From the NCBI GenBank assembly GCA_964505065.1, contig CAZDGF010000001.1, positions 47,139 through 111,138 of the forward strand: a DNA stretch of 64,000 nucleotides, read 5' to 3'. A model generated the notes under the pieces. That model was not told the origin of the DNA. It made no database searches and saw nothing but the letters and a program-made list of their open reading frames with translations. The stretch comes from JABMMZ01 sp964505065. Lineage in GTDB: Bacteria > Bacteroidota > Bacteroidia > NS11-12g > UBA955. Position numbers and translations under genes: made by a program. Shown one piece after another: positions 43,596-52,767 of this stretch; within the stretch, counting starts at the first letter, position 1, and each line of letters opens with the position of its first letter.

Positions 43596-44684
43596 TTAAT
43601 ATGTAAAACCCTCTGTCCATAAGCCATTTAAATACCAATTTGAATTATTTTGATATTGATTTCCAATCGTTTTATTTCCAATAGTTTTAAAAACAAAAGG
43701 CATTCCAGTATCTATTAGTGTAGATGCACCAAGTTTTTTAAGCTTGTTAAAATTCATTTTATTTAAAGCGTTTTCTTTGTTACCGAAGTAATTAATAGCT
43801 TTCAAATTTTCCATTTTTACGGTTAAATATAGATGTATAAACATTTGATGGTGTATTGAATCATTACAAGCTGTAAAATCGGTAATATTTGCCATACCAT
43901 TGTGCTTTGCAATAATGTAATAGCCCATTAATTTATTATTGTTATAAAAAAAATGAGTGATGTAATTAAGATTAATATTGTAGCTAATGCGCCACTTAAA
44001 AAATTCCTCATTTATATCTAAGTAAATAAAATCTCCATGTGTCTCTTTTAATTCATTGTATAACACTGTAAAATCATTAAAATGATTTACTTGATTTGCG
44101 ATTTTACAATTAAAAGATTTTCCTTTCAAATACAAATTAGTTTTAATTTTATGGCTTATAAAATTAATCACTTTTAAGCCATGTTTTACAATTATTTTTA
44201 GTTTGTTTTTAGTGTATTTTTTACTGTCTTTTATTTTAGGAAAATGAATATTCAAATAGCTTCTTTCTATTACATTTTCAAACACTTGGAAACCCAGCTT
44301 TTGATTGTAAACTTTTGTAGCTGGTGTAAAAGCCCAAAGTAAGCCAAATTGTGCTGTTAACGATTGTTCGGTAGCATATTGAAATAGTTTCTCAAATAAA
44401 CCTTTGCCTCTATAAATAGGATTAAAATAACTGTTTTCACACTTACCACTCATTGTATTTTTACCATTAATTACCACAGGGAAAGGCAGCATAAATTGTG
44501 TACCAATGGTTTCGCTATCATTTTTAACAACTGTTAAAATGGTATTTTGCTTAAACGTATCAAACTCCCATTGCCAAATAGCATTATCCATTTTATGCGA
44601 TAGCATGACATTAAAAAAAGCTATTGCCGAATCCACATCTTCAGGATTTGATATTTTTTTTATTACCAAATTATCAATAGACAT
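43596..44684 (-). CDS. GNAT-fold acetyltransferase
   Basis: 362 aa. The acetyl-CoA motif reads NPIYRGKGLFEKLF and the next segment KVYNQKLGFQVF, typical of GNAT enzymes, in the N-terminal half. The C-terminal half (from about residue 190) is a second, weaker GNAT-like region. Substrate unknown; cell-wall or surface-sugar amino groups are plausible from context. It overlaps the deacetylase-like gene by 11 bp. Confidence 0.75.
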   Translation of the reverse strand: MSIDNLVIKKISNPEDVDSAIAFFNVMLSHKMDNAIWQWEFDTFKQNTILTVVKNDSETIGTQFMLPFPVVINGKNTMSGKCENSYFNPIYRGKGLFEKLFQYATEQSLTAQFGLLWAFTPATKVYNQKLGFQVFENVIERSYLNIHFPKIKDSKKYTKNKLKIIVKHGLKVINFISHKIKTNLYLKGKSFNCKIANQVNHFNDFTVLYNELKETHGDFIYLDINEEFFKWRISYNINLNYITHFFYNNNKLMGYYIIAKHNGMANITDFTACNDSIHHQMFIHLYLTVKMENLKAINYFGNKENALNKMNFNKLKKLGASTLIDTGMPFVFKTIGNKTIGNQYQNNSNWYLNGLWTEGFTY

Positions 44685-45780
44685 TTTTTTCAGTTGGTTT
44701 TATTTGGCTCAATAGTTCTTGCGTTTGAATGTGGTATTTTTTTTCTTTCCAATAGTTTACCAGTTCAATAGCAGTGGGCATCCAAGCATTTTTACTTTGT
44801 GCATATTTCAATATTTCTTCATATAAATAACCTTTGTGGCCTTGCATTTCTGTATTGTGCCAAAGCAAAGTAAGTACACCTTTATTTTTAGCTACCTCAT
44901 CTATTATTTGTTTGCATACTGCTAATTGCTCTGTTTTACCCAAATGCATATACTTCCACAACGTGCAATCCATAATAATTAACGGTAATTCTACAATATC
45001 TAAATAACTATTTGTTTTTAAACTAAAAGGTGTGTATGGGTGGCACATACCGTTTCTAAAGCCAGCACAATCAGCATAACCAAAGGTTGTATCATAAGTA
45101 AAATTTTGATTTGCTAAATTGTGCCAACTTGTAGGTGTTTCAAACTTTAAATAATGGTTTCTATGTCCTAGTATTTTTGTTTCTGCCGCTTTTTCAAGTT
45201 TTTGTTTCTCTGCTTGTAGTTTTTCTAAATTATTATATGCTGTATGACTGCCATGCAAGCCAATTTCACCATTGTGTTGTTTTATTTCGCTAAAAATATG
45301 TTGAATATTTTCTAAATGGTAATTAAAATCTTGCTCATTAGGATTTAAAGCTAAAAAATAAAACGAAGATTTTGCACCATATTTTTCGCTGAATTTAAGT
45401 GTTTCTGAAATTTTAAAATCATTTATCTCATTGTTTTTTGAAAGTATTTTTTTCAAAACTTTAACCGCTTTGCCCAACTTAAAAAGTAATATTTGCTTCA
45501 TCAATTGTTTCAATAATTGACGTTTTGGTGTGGTATCAAAAAGCCTATCCACGTCATGTGTTAGGCAGAGGGCAAAGTTTTTGCCATTTGGGTATTCAGG
45601 AGTTAACCCATGTTCAATTAAATACTCTGAAACTGTAGGTTTTAATACATTTCGGTTGTTAGACATCCAATATAAATTTCTATTGTAATTATCTTTAATA
45701 CTGGTATTGTATTCTTCCTTTACCGTAAATATATCCCAAAGTTGTTCAGTTTGCACCCTCATCTTTTTTTTTAAAAACAT
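44674..45780 (-). CDS. Polysaccharide deacetylase-family protein
   Basis: 368 aa with a NodB-like fold. First motif CLTHDVDRLF near residue 70 supplies the metal Asp pair; second motif IGLHGSHTAYNN supplies the HxxxH-type His pair; LGHRNHYLKF and LTLLWHNTEM follow. No signal peptide, so it acts in the cytosol. Starts at ATG 45780, 10 nt inside the end of the M1 gene; the later ATG at 45762 is an alternative. Substrate, probably an N-acetylated sugar of a surface polymer, is inferred. Confidence 0.75.
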   Translation of the reverse strand: MFLKKKMRVQTEQLWDIFTVKEEYNTSIKDNYNRNLYWMSNNRNVLKPTVSEYLIEHGLTPEYPNGKNFALCLTHDVDRLFDTTPKRQLLKQLMKQILLFKLGKAVKVLKKILSKNNEINDFKISETLKFSEKYGAKSSFYFLALNPNEQDFNYHLENIQHIFSEIKQHNGEIGLHGSHTAYNNLEKLQAEKQKLEKAAETKILGHRNHYLKFETPTSWHNLANQNFTYDTTFGYADCAGFRNGMCHPYTPFSLKTNSYLDIVELPLIIMDCTLWKYMHLGKTEQLAVCKQIIDEVAKNKGVLTLLWHNTEMQGHKGYLYEEILKYAQSKNAWMPTAIELVNYWKEKKYHIQTQELLSQIKPTEKNVY

Positions 45781-48700
45781 CTACCCAATCCTATTATCCA
45801 TCTATTGGCTATAAATCCTTTATCGGTAAATGGCGGTGTATTCAATACTATAGGCATATCAAAACGCAAAGTAAATGGTTTAATTAAATTGCGCTTGCCC
45901 CAGCGGTAAATACTCCAAGCTGTTCCCAATCCAGCATCTGCTCTTAATGGAGAACTTACACCCTCCAAATTATTACTTTGTTTAATTCTATAATCTCTCA
46001 ATAGTCCTGCATCGGCAAATAAATATGCATCTATTTTTAGCCAATTTCTCGTAAATTTAGGCTTTAATCGTATATATTGGTCAAAATCTATTTCGATATT
46101 TACACTTGCGCCTGTTGTACCTTGATAAATATTGTAAGCATTGCCGTCTTGAGCAATTACAGGAGCTAAATAGCCTGCATAGCCTCTTAAATTAAGCCCA
46201 CCGCCCATTTGAAAATGATTGATTCCTTTGCCATAGCCCAACCACTCTTGAGGCACCCAACCTCTTGAGCGGGTAAATTTACTTTCAAGCAATTGTTCGG
46301 CATTTGCCCCTGCTAAATTCAGTAAAACCTCTGGAGCTATTGATGTTCCTTCTATATGCGATGCAAAAAAGCGTGTTTTAAATTCAAATTTACCAAAATG
46401 ATTGTTGTTTATTACCTCTAATTTTATACTGCCATAGCCATAATCTCTTGTTAGAGCAGAGCCTCTAAGCCCAGTATTGATAACACCATTACCGTGTAAA
46501 TATTTATATTTTCGGCTGTAATCTACCAAAATACTTCTGTTGCTTTTATCATCTCTTGTATAGCTTGAATCGAGCCAATATTTGCTACCTTTAAACATAC
46601 TAATTGCCTTGTAATGCAAATTGATATAATTATTGCCAAAAGTTTTTTCAAAACCCAAATCATCGTAAAACAAACCATCGAGCCAGCGTGTATCCCAATA
46701 AATATGAGCATTATGCCCTACCAAGTTGCTATATTTTAACCTATAACTTATTGGTTCAAAATCTTTGCTATCATATTTTTTTTCGGCACCTATGCCTGTA
46801 TTGTACCATATTGAAAAATCTAAATTGTGTTTTACTCTTACATAATCCGAACGGAAATTAAACCCTGCTTTTATACCATCAACTGCATTGTACCAAACAT
46901 CGGGGCGAATTTGCGCTACACTTTCATTAAAGCTAACAGGCAGCTGTACACCATTGTTAAACTTAAATACTTGAGGTAATTTGTAAGCGTGCTTACCCCG
47001 TATATTGTCCATTCTATAAACATCTGCAAGCCTATTGGTGGTATCTATGGTTAATAATTTTAGTTTGTTGTTTATAAAAATTGTATCAGTATAAGTTTTA
47101 TTCAACAAGCCCCACCCTTTCCAAGTTTTAAGCGGTGTTTTACCATCTTTTTTCACAAAATAAGTATTGGGTATTGTATAATGGTATTGCTTATTCAATT
47201 TATCTGTAACCATAATATCCAATGGCATTTGCATTTCGCCTTTGCGTTTAAACTTAATTGCATATTGGTATTTACCATCATTGGTTTGCTTTAGTTTTTT
47301 AATTTTACTTATTTTATAATCAATGGTTTTGGTGGTTTCCATCCATTGGTCGAAAAACCAATTTAAATCTACTTTGGTATAGTCTATTATAGAATTTCTA
47401 AAATCTTCAGGATAAGGATGCGCAAATTTCCATTGGTTGAAATAGTGTTTCATTGCGCTTAAAAACAAGGTATCGCCAAGCGTATATTGCAAATTATACA
47501 ACATTGTAGCCGTTTTAAAATATACATGTCTATAGCCGCCACCTTGCCCAAGTACTGAGTTAAAATCATCGGAGTGGGTATTCAAAGGCGCATCATTTTT
47601 ATTGATAGCATCGTTCAAATAGCCATTGTAAACAGCACCTTCATCATAAGTATTTGCGTGCATTGGAATGCCATTTATTTTTTTAATACTCCAAGAGGTT
47701 AAAAATTGTGTAAAACCCTCGTCAAGCATAGCTCTATAGGTTTCATTATTGCCTATCATACCAAAAAACCAATTGTGTCCTACTTCGTGGGCTATTACAT
47801 ATTGATGCCCAGGCCAATTCCCTCCATTTAGTGTTATCATAGGATATTCCATACCATCGCGGGCATCGGCAGCTACTATTTTAGGATAGCCATACATACC
47901 AATATCTGTGCTGTATATTTGCACCACATTGGCTACAAATTGAGCCGTAGGTTGCCAATAAGGTGCGTTTTGCTCTTGTGCCAAAGCTATGCAGCGAATA
48001 CCATTCCACATCACTTCGCCAATGCGGTAAGTTGGGTCGGCAGTAAAAGCAAAATCGTGTACATTTTCTGCATGGTATTGCCATGTTTTAGTGCCTACAG
48101 TTGGGGTTTTGAATTTATAATTTTTATCTCTATAGTTTTTTATATCCAAAGCTTTCCTCAAATCTAGGGGCATTACTTGGCTTTCGTTTTGCAATGCGCC
48201 TGTGGCTTCTACCACATATTTGGCAGGAAAAGTAAGATTTACATCGTAAACACCATAGTCGCCATAAAATTCTTTACCCAAATGTTGGTCGGTTTCCCAG
48301 CCAAATTTTCTATCATATACGCATATTCTTGGATACCAGTGTACACCATCGTAATGTTTATTTATACCATCGGGGCTAAAGGTTTTAAAACGTCTGCGCA
48401 TATCGCCCATATCCCAATAGGTTTTAAATTTTATATTGAAAGTTATGCTTTCGTTGGGTTTTAATGGGGTTTTAAGTTGAGCTATTAATATAGTATTGTC
48501 TATTTTATAATCCACAATTTGCCCTTCAATTTTAAATTCCTCTATCAAAGTTCCCATTTTTAGGGCTTCGTAATTACCGAATTTAGGATTTTGATGGTTT
48601 GTAATTTCCAAAGCATGGGCATAGCTACCAGGCTGAAAAGCATTTTGGTACAAATGAAAATATACTGTCGTAAGTGTATGCGGGCTATTGTTGTAATATT

Positions 48701-48887
48701 CTAATTTTTCTGTGCCTTTTATTTCATCAAGGCTATCGTTTATAAAGGCATCTATTGTATAATGTACATCTTGTTGCCAATAGGCTTCATTTGGTTTTCG
48801 GTTTTTCCAATAATCATTATAATTGAATACTTGAGCACATAGGCAAAGAGGAAATAAAAAGCTTAATGGTAATATTTTTTTTAACAT
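45771..48887 (-). CDS. M1-family metallopeptidase with C-terminal outer-membrane barrel
   Basis: 1038 aa. Signal peptide ends near LCAQ. M1 site: DGMEYPMITL, H367-E-V-G-H371 in AHEVGHNWFFG, and E390 in MLDEGFTQF, with a zinc-binding spacing of 18 residues. From about residue 640 the protein is dominated by amphipathic strands. Near the end GGGLNLRGYAGY resembles the GGxxSVRGY element of Omp85/surface-antigen barrels, and the last residue is Phe after a strand (IIGLGRCF), the usual barrel C-terminal signal. It heads an operon with the deacetylase and GNAT genes. Its paralogue is at 20744-23584. Confidence 0.82.
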   Translation of the reverse strand: MLKKILPLSFLFPLCLCAQVFNYNDYWKNRKPNEAYWQQDVHYTIDAFINDSLDEIKGTEKLEYYNNSPHTLTTVYFHLYQNAFQPGSYAHALEITNHQNPKFGNYEALKMGTLIEEFKIEGQIVDYKIDNTILIAQLKTPLKPNESITFNIKFKTYWDMGDMRRRFKTFSPDGINKHYDGVHWYPRICVYDRKFGWETDQHLGKEFYGDYGVYDVNLTFPAKYVVEATGALQNESQVMPLDLRKALDIKNYRDKNYKFKTPTVGTKTWQYHAENVHDFAFTADPTYRIGEVMWNGIRCIALAQEQNAPYWQPTAQFVANVVQIYSTDIGMYGYPKIVAADARDGMEYPMITLNGGNWPGHQYVIAHEVGHNWFFGMIGNNETYRAMLDEGFTQFLTSWSIKKINGIPMHANTYDEGAVYNGYLNDAINKNDAPLNTHSDDFNSVLGQGGGYRHVYFKTATMLYNLQYTLGDTLFLSAMKHYFNQWKFAHPYPEDFRNSIIDYTKVDLNWFFDQWMETTKTIDYKISKIKKLKQTNDGKYQYAIKFKRKGEMQMPLDIMVTDKLNKQYHYTIPNTYFVKKDGKTPLKTWKGWGLLNKTYTDTIFINNKLKLLTIDTTNRLADVYRMDNIRGKHAYKLPQVFKFNNGVQLPVSFNESVAQIRPDVWYNAVDGIKAGFNFRSDYVRVKHNLDFSIWYNTGIGAEKKYDSKDFEPISYRLKYSNLVGHNAHIYWDTRWLDGLFYDDLGFEKTFGNNYINLHYKAISMFKGSKYWLDSSYTRDDKSNRSILVDYSRKYKYLHGNGVINTGLRGSALTRDYGYGSIKLEVINNNHFGKFEFKTRFFASHIEGTSIAPEVLLNLAGANAEQLLESKFTRSRGWVPQEWLGYGKGINHFQMGGGLNLRGYAGYLAPVIAQDGNAYNIYQGTTGASVNIEIDFDQYIRLKPKFTRNWLKIDAYLFADAGLLRDYRIKQSNNLEGVSSPLRADAGLGTAWSIYRWGKRNLIKPFTLRFDMPIVLNTPPFTDKGFIANRWIIGLGRCF

Positions 48888-48958
48888 TGAATTTATAACG
48901 GCTTAAAGTTGCGAAAATAAGGAATATTTTTAGAGTTATCATTTTTAAAAAAACTATA

Positions 48959-49657
48959 TTATTGGTAATGGTAAAATATTCCGCCATCATAAGGTGTCCA
49001 AAGACATGCCTTTTGATTACAAGCCTTTAAGGCATTATTTGCCCAAGTATTGCATGTATAAAATAAACTATAACTCCCATTTGCTTCATAAAAAGCATCG
49101 TATTGATTGTAATTGGCATTAGTATTTATATGCATCATTTTATTTTCGCTGTCTTTTTTAAAACTATTTTGAATATATACTACTAATTTTTGATAATTAT
49201 TTACACTTATTTCAATGGCAATACAATTTTTATTTTCTTGTAATTTTTTATAATAAGTAGTATGCATAGCCGAATTGCCTAATGCAAATGCAGCTTTAAA
49301 TACAGTACTAAATTTCAAATCGCCCCAAGTTGGTGTTTCCAAATAAAAACCTTTATCGCCCCAACCTAAAGCCAAATATTTAGCAGTAGTATCTTTTCCC
49401 TTTGTATGTTGAAAAAGAATTGACTCTTGCCAATTGATAATTGACGATTTTACGGGCACAACAATATCTGTATGTACACCATTGGTTAGTATATAAATGG
49501 TAATTTCATTTTTTGGTATTACATGCTTATTTACTGCAATTCTTGATAAACCGAAACCTGCAAGAATATAAATCACAACCATTCCAATAAAAATTAATAT
49601 TGATTGAATTGTTTTTTTTAAAATAATTTTTAGAAATGATTTTAATTTAATTCTCAT
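48959..49657 (-). CDS. TIGR02117/DUF2459 family membrane-anchored protein
   Basis: 232 aa. An N-terminal membrane helix (about residues 14-36, IQSILIFIGMVVIYILAGFGL) is followed by a periplasmic-facing domain with the family segments TNGVHTDIVVPVK, YLALGWGDKGFYLETPTWGDLK and TCNTWANNALKA. The family has conserved Cys, His and Trp residues that suggest a hydrolase, but no activity is established. It follows mnmA by 6 bp on the same strand. Confidence 0.78.
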   Translation of the reverse strand: MRIKLKSFLKIILKKTIQSILIFIGMVVIYILAGFGLSRIAVNKHVIPKNEITIYILTNGVHTDIVVPVKSSIINWQESILFQHTKGKDTTAKYLALGWGDKGFYLETPTWGDLKFSTVFKAAFALGNSAMHTTYYKKLQENKNCIAIEISVNNYQKLVVYIQNSFKKDSENKMMHINTNANYNQYDAFYEANGSYSLFYTCNTWANNALKACNQKACLWTPYDGGIFYHYQ

Positions 49658-49663
49658 TTTGAA

Positions 49664-50860
49664 CTAAGCTATTACTCCACTTCCCACCAATTCATTCCCA
49701 AAATACCAAGCCGCAAACTGCCCAGCAGCTATGGCTTTTACAGGTTCATCAAAAATAATATACAAGCCCTCTGTTTCTTTGTACAAGGTGGCTTTTACCA
49801 ATGGTTGGCGGTAGCGTATTCTAACAAAATAAGTTTGCTCCTCTCCTACTTTTAGTGTTAAATCTTCTCTTATCCAATGTATATCATTATTGGAAATAAA
49901 CAAACCTCTACGTTGCAAGCCATTATGATTTTCGCTCATGCCTACATAAATGGCATTTTCAATAGTATCGGTTGCTATTACAAATAAACCCTCGGCTTTT
50001 CCTCCTACATTTAAGCCTCTTCGCTGCCCAATAGTGTAATAATGCGCCCCATTGTGTTCGCCCACTTTTTTGCCATTTTGTGGTGTATATTTTATAGGTG
50101 TAGAAAGTGTAATCAAGTCGTTTTTAGCACTTACTTTTAAGCTATTCAATGCTTCAATATTGGTATATATTTCAGATTGGTTATCTATTTCATAAATAAA
50201 GCCTTTTTTAGGTTTTAGTTGTTGTTGTAAAAATTCAGGCAATCTTACCTTTCCTATAAAACATAAGCCTTGCGAATCTTTTTTATTGGCAGTGGTTAAG
50301 CCTATTTTATTGGCTATTTCTCTTACCTGCGGCTTTTTTAAATGCCCAATAGGAAATAAGGCTTTGGCTAATTGCTGCTGCGTAACTTGACATAAAAAAT
50401 AGCTTTGGTCTTTATTTTCATCATGCCCAGCTATAAGCTGAAATTGTTTACCAATAGTGGTTTCTATTTCTGCTTTTTGGCAATAATGCCCTGTAGCCAC
50501 ATACTCTGCACCAAGCTGAACTGCTGCTTTTAAAAATACATCAAACTTTATTTCTCTGTTACAAAGCACATCTGGATTCGGGGTTCTTCCTGCCTCATAT
50601 TCAGCAAACATATAATCTACAATGCGCTTTTTATATTCTTCGCTTAAATCTATGGTTTGAAAGGGAATTCCTAAACTTTCGGCTACCAACATAGCATCGT
50701 TGCTATCATCTATCCAAGGGCATTCATCGCTAATGGTAACAGAGGTATCGTGCCAATTTTTCATAAACATGCCTATTACCTCATGCCCTTGTTCCTTCAA
50801 CAAATAGGCTGCTACCGAGCTATCTACACCGCCACTTAAACCTACTACTACTTTTGACAA
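49664..50860 (-). CDS. mnmA: tRNA 2-thiouridine(34) synthase
   Basis: 398 aa. PP-loop GLSGGVDSSVAAYLL at the N terminus; catalytic Cys in NPDVLCNREIKF and the second in SQGLCFIGKV. Adds sulfur to U34 of tRNAs for Lys, Glu and Gln. Start is TTG, which gives the family N terminus; no upstream ATG is compatible with the alignment. Its 3' neighbour overlaps nothing but follows by 6 bp. A -7 box was not identified with confidence. Confidence 0.93.
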   Translation of the reverse strand: MSKVVVGLSGGVDSSVAAYLLKEQGHEVIGMFMKNWHDTSVTISDECPWIDDSNDAMLVAESLGIPFQTIDLSEEYKKRIVDYMFAEYEAGRTPNPDVLCNREIKFDVFLKAAVQLGAEYVATGHYCQKAEIETTIGKQFQLIAGHDENKDQSYFLCQVTQQQLAKALFPIGHLKKPQVREIANKIGLTTANKKDSQGLCFIGKVRLPEFLQQQLKPKKGFIYEIDNQSEIYTNIEALNSLKVSAKNDLITLSTPIKYTPQNGKKVGEHNGAHYYTIGQRRGLNVGGKAEGLFVIATDTIENAIYVGMSENHNGLQRRGLFISNNDIHWIREDLTLKVGEEQTYFVRIRYRQPLVKATLYKETEGLYIIFDEPVKAIAAGQFAAWYFGNELVGSGVIA

Positions 50861-50929
50861 ACCTTTAATTTTTTGATTTTATAAATTGGTTTTATTTGCA
50901 AATTGCCTTTTGCCACTTGCCAATTTTTT

Positions 50930-52468
50930 TTATTGTTGCGCTAACAAATTAGTTAAACTTAAATTTTTCATTAAAATATCTTTCAAATCAGCTATTGCCA
51001 CACGCTCTTGCGCCATGCTATCTCTATGACGAATAGTTACTGTATTGTCTTGCAAAGTATCAAAATCTATGGTTATACAATACGGTGTACCTATGGCATC
51101 GTTTCTTCTGTAGCGCTTACCTATGGCATCTTTAGCTTCAGTAGTTATATTAAAATCGTATTTTAAAAGGTTAACAATTTCTTCTGCTTTTTCTGGTAAA
51201 CCATCTTTATTGACTAAGGGTAAAATAGCTGCTTTTACTGGAGCCAAAGCTGGTTGAATTTGCAATACTACTCTGCTGCTTCCATCTTCCAATGTTTCTT
51301 CTTTATAGGCATTGCTCAATATGGCTAAAAACAATCTATCTAAGCCAATAGAAGTTTCAACCACATAAGGCACATAACTTTCATTCAATTCGGGGTCGAA
51401 ATACTGTAGTTTTTTACCGCTAAATTCATCGTGTTTTTTAAGGTCAAAATCTGTGCGGCTATGTATGCCTTCTAGTTCTTTAAAACCAAAGGGAAAATTA
51501 AATTCTATATCGGCAGCTGCATTGGCATAATGTGCCAGTTTTAAATGGTTGTGAAAACGGTGTTGATTTTCTGCAAAACCCAATGTTTTATGCCATTTCA
51601 TGCGGGTTTCTTTCCAGTAGTTATACCATTCCATTTCTGTACCTGGGCGAACAAAAAACTGCATTTCCATTTGCTCAAACTCACGCATACGAAAAATAAA
51701 CTGACGGGCTACTATTTCATTTCTAAAGGCTTTGCCTGTTTGCGCTATACCAAAAGGAATTTTCATTCTACCTGTTTTTTGTACGTTTAAATAGTTTACA
51801 AAAATGCCTTGCGCTGTTTCAGGACGAAGGTAAATGGTGCTTGCACCTTCGGCTGTGCTTCCCATTTCGGTGCTAAACATCAAATTAAATTGGCGTACTT
51901 CCGTCCAGTTTTTAGTGCCTGATATGGGGCATACTATTTCGCAATCTATAATAATTTGTTGTACTTCTACCAAATCATTGACTTCTAAAGCGGCTTTAAA
52001 CCTTGCCTCTATAGCTTGGGCTTTGTTTACATTTTCAAGCACTCTGCCATTGGTTTGGCGGTAGATTACTTCATCAAAACTTTCTCCAAATTTAGCTTTT
52101 GCTTTTTCTACTTCTTTATCTGCTTTGGCTAATATTTTAGCCATGTGGTCTTCTATCAATACATCGGCTCTGTAACGTTTTTTGCTATCCTTATTGTCTA
52201 TTAGTGGGTCGTTAAAAGCATCAACGTGTCCGCTGGCTTTCCATGTAGTTGGGTGCATAAATATTGCAGAATCTATACCCACAATATTTTGGTGCATTTG
52301 CACCATGCTTTTCCACCAATAGTCTCTTAAGTTTTTCTTTAATTCGGCACCAAGCTGCCCATAATCATATACTGCACTTAAGCCATCATATATCTCGCTA
52401 CTTTGAAAAATAAAGCCATATTCTTTGCTATGGGAAATTACATTTTTAAATAAATCTTCGGGGTTCAT
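50930..52468 (-). CDS. glyS: Glycine--tRNA ligase (alpha2 type)
   Basis: 512 aa class II synthetase of the homodimeric bacterial/eukaryal type. Motif 1 and 2 landmarks: QTGKAFRNEIVARQFIFRMREFEQMEMQ (glycine and tRNA binding), and motif 3 segment SIGLDRLFLAIL. C-terminal anticodon domain with LVNKDGLPEKAEEI. The ATG is 11 nt after a -7 box TATCTTTG. It is not in an operon with mnmA, which ends about 70 bp away on the same strand. Confidence 0.95.
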   Translation of the reverse strand: MNPEDLFKNVISHSKEYGFIFQSSEIYDGLSAVYDYGQLGAELKKNLRDYWWKSMVQMHQNIVGIDSAIFMHPTTWKASGHVDAFNDPLIDNKDSKKRYRADVLIEDHMAKILAKADKEVEKAKAKFGESFDEVIYRQTNGRVLENVNKAQAIEARFKAALEVNDLVEVQQIIIDCEIVCPISGTKNWTEVRQFNLMFSTEMGSTAEGASTIYLRPETAQGIFVNYLNVQKTGRMKIPFGIAQTGKAFRNEIVARQFIFRMREFEQMEMQFFVRPGTEMEWYNYWKETRMKWHKTLGFAENQHRFHNHLKLAHYANAAADIEFNFPFGFKELEGIHSRTDFDLKKHDEFSGKKLQYFDPELNESYVPYVVETSIGLDRLFLAILSNAYKEETLEDGSSRVVLQIQPALAPVKAAILPLVNKDGLPEKAEEIVNLLKYDFNITTEAKDAIGKRYRRNDAIGTPYCITIDFDTLQDNTVTIRHRDSMAQERVAIADLKDILMKNLSLTNLLAQQ

Positions 52469-52479
52469 ATTTTGTGGTG

Positions 52480-52487
52480 CAAAGATA
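52480..52487 (-). promoter_or_regulatory. -7 box of glyS
   Basis: Minus strand TATCTTTG, 11 nt before the ATG at 52468. Confidence 0.5.
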
Positions 52488-52523
52488 TGATAATTATTAA
52501 TTAAGAATGGTGAATGAATAATT

Positions 52524-52672
52524 AACCCAAATTAAGCAGTAGAATTGCTGAATCGAATAACAAATTTCAAATCATGTTTTTAAAAAACATAATTGCAATT
52601 TTTAAATCGGGGTTAATCCCAACTAAATCAAGTAGTTCGATTTTTCAAATCTCCTATTGATTAATTTGGGTT
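52524..52672. repeat. Dispersed repeat B, copy 2, with terminal inverted repeats
   Basis: 149 bp bounded by perfect 12-bp inverted repeats, AACCCAAATTAA (52524-52535) and TTAATTTGGGTT (52661-52672). The first 36 bp match copy 1 (37210) with four differences, and the last 42 bp (from AGTAGTTCGATTTTTC) match with five. The middle is unrelated to copy 1; it includes a palindrome ATGTTTTT-A-AAAAACAT. It lies upstream of the dehydrogenase promoter between divergent genes. Confidence 0.7.
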
Positions 52673-52735
52673 TAATACCAAATCCCCAAAAAATTATTTT
52701 CATTTTTCAATCTTCAATAAATTGTTACCTTTGCA

Positions 52736-52743
52736 CCTTTAAA
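52736..52743 (+). promoter_or_regulatory. -7 box of the amino-acid dehydrogenase gene
   Basis: TACCTTTG, 24 nt upstream of the ATG at 52768. It begins 63 bp after the end of repeat B. Confidence 0.5.
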
Positions 52744-52767
52744 AATTTAAAACCAAAAAAATTCTGA

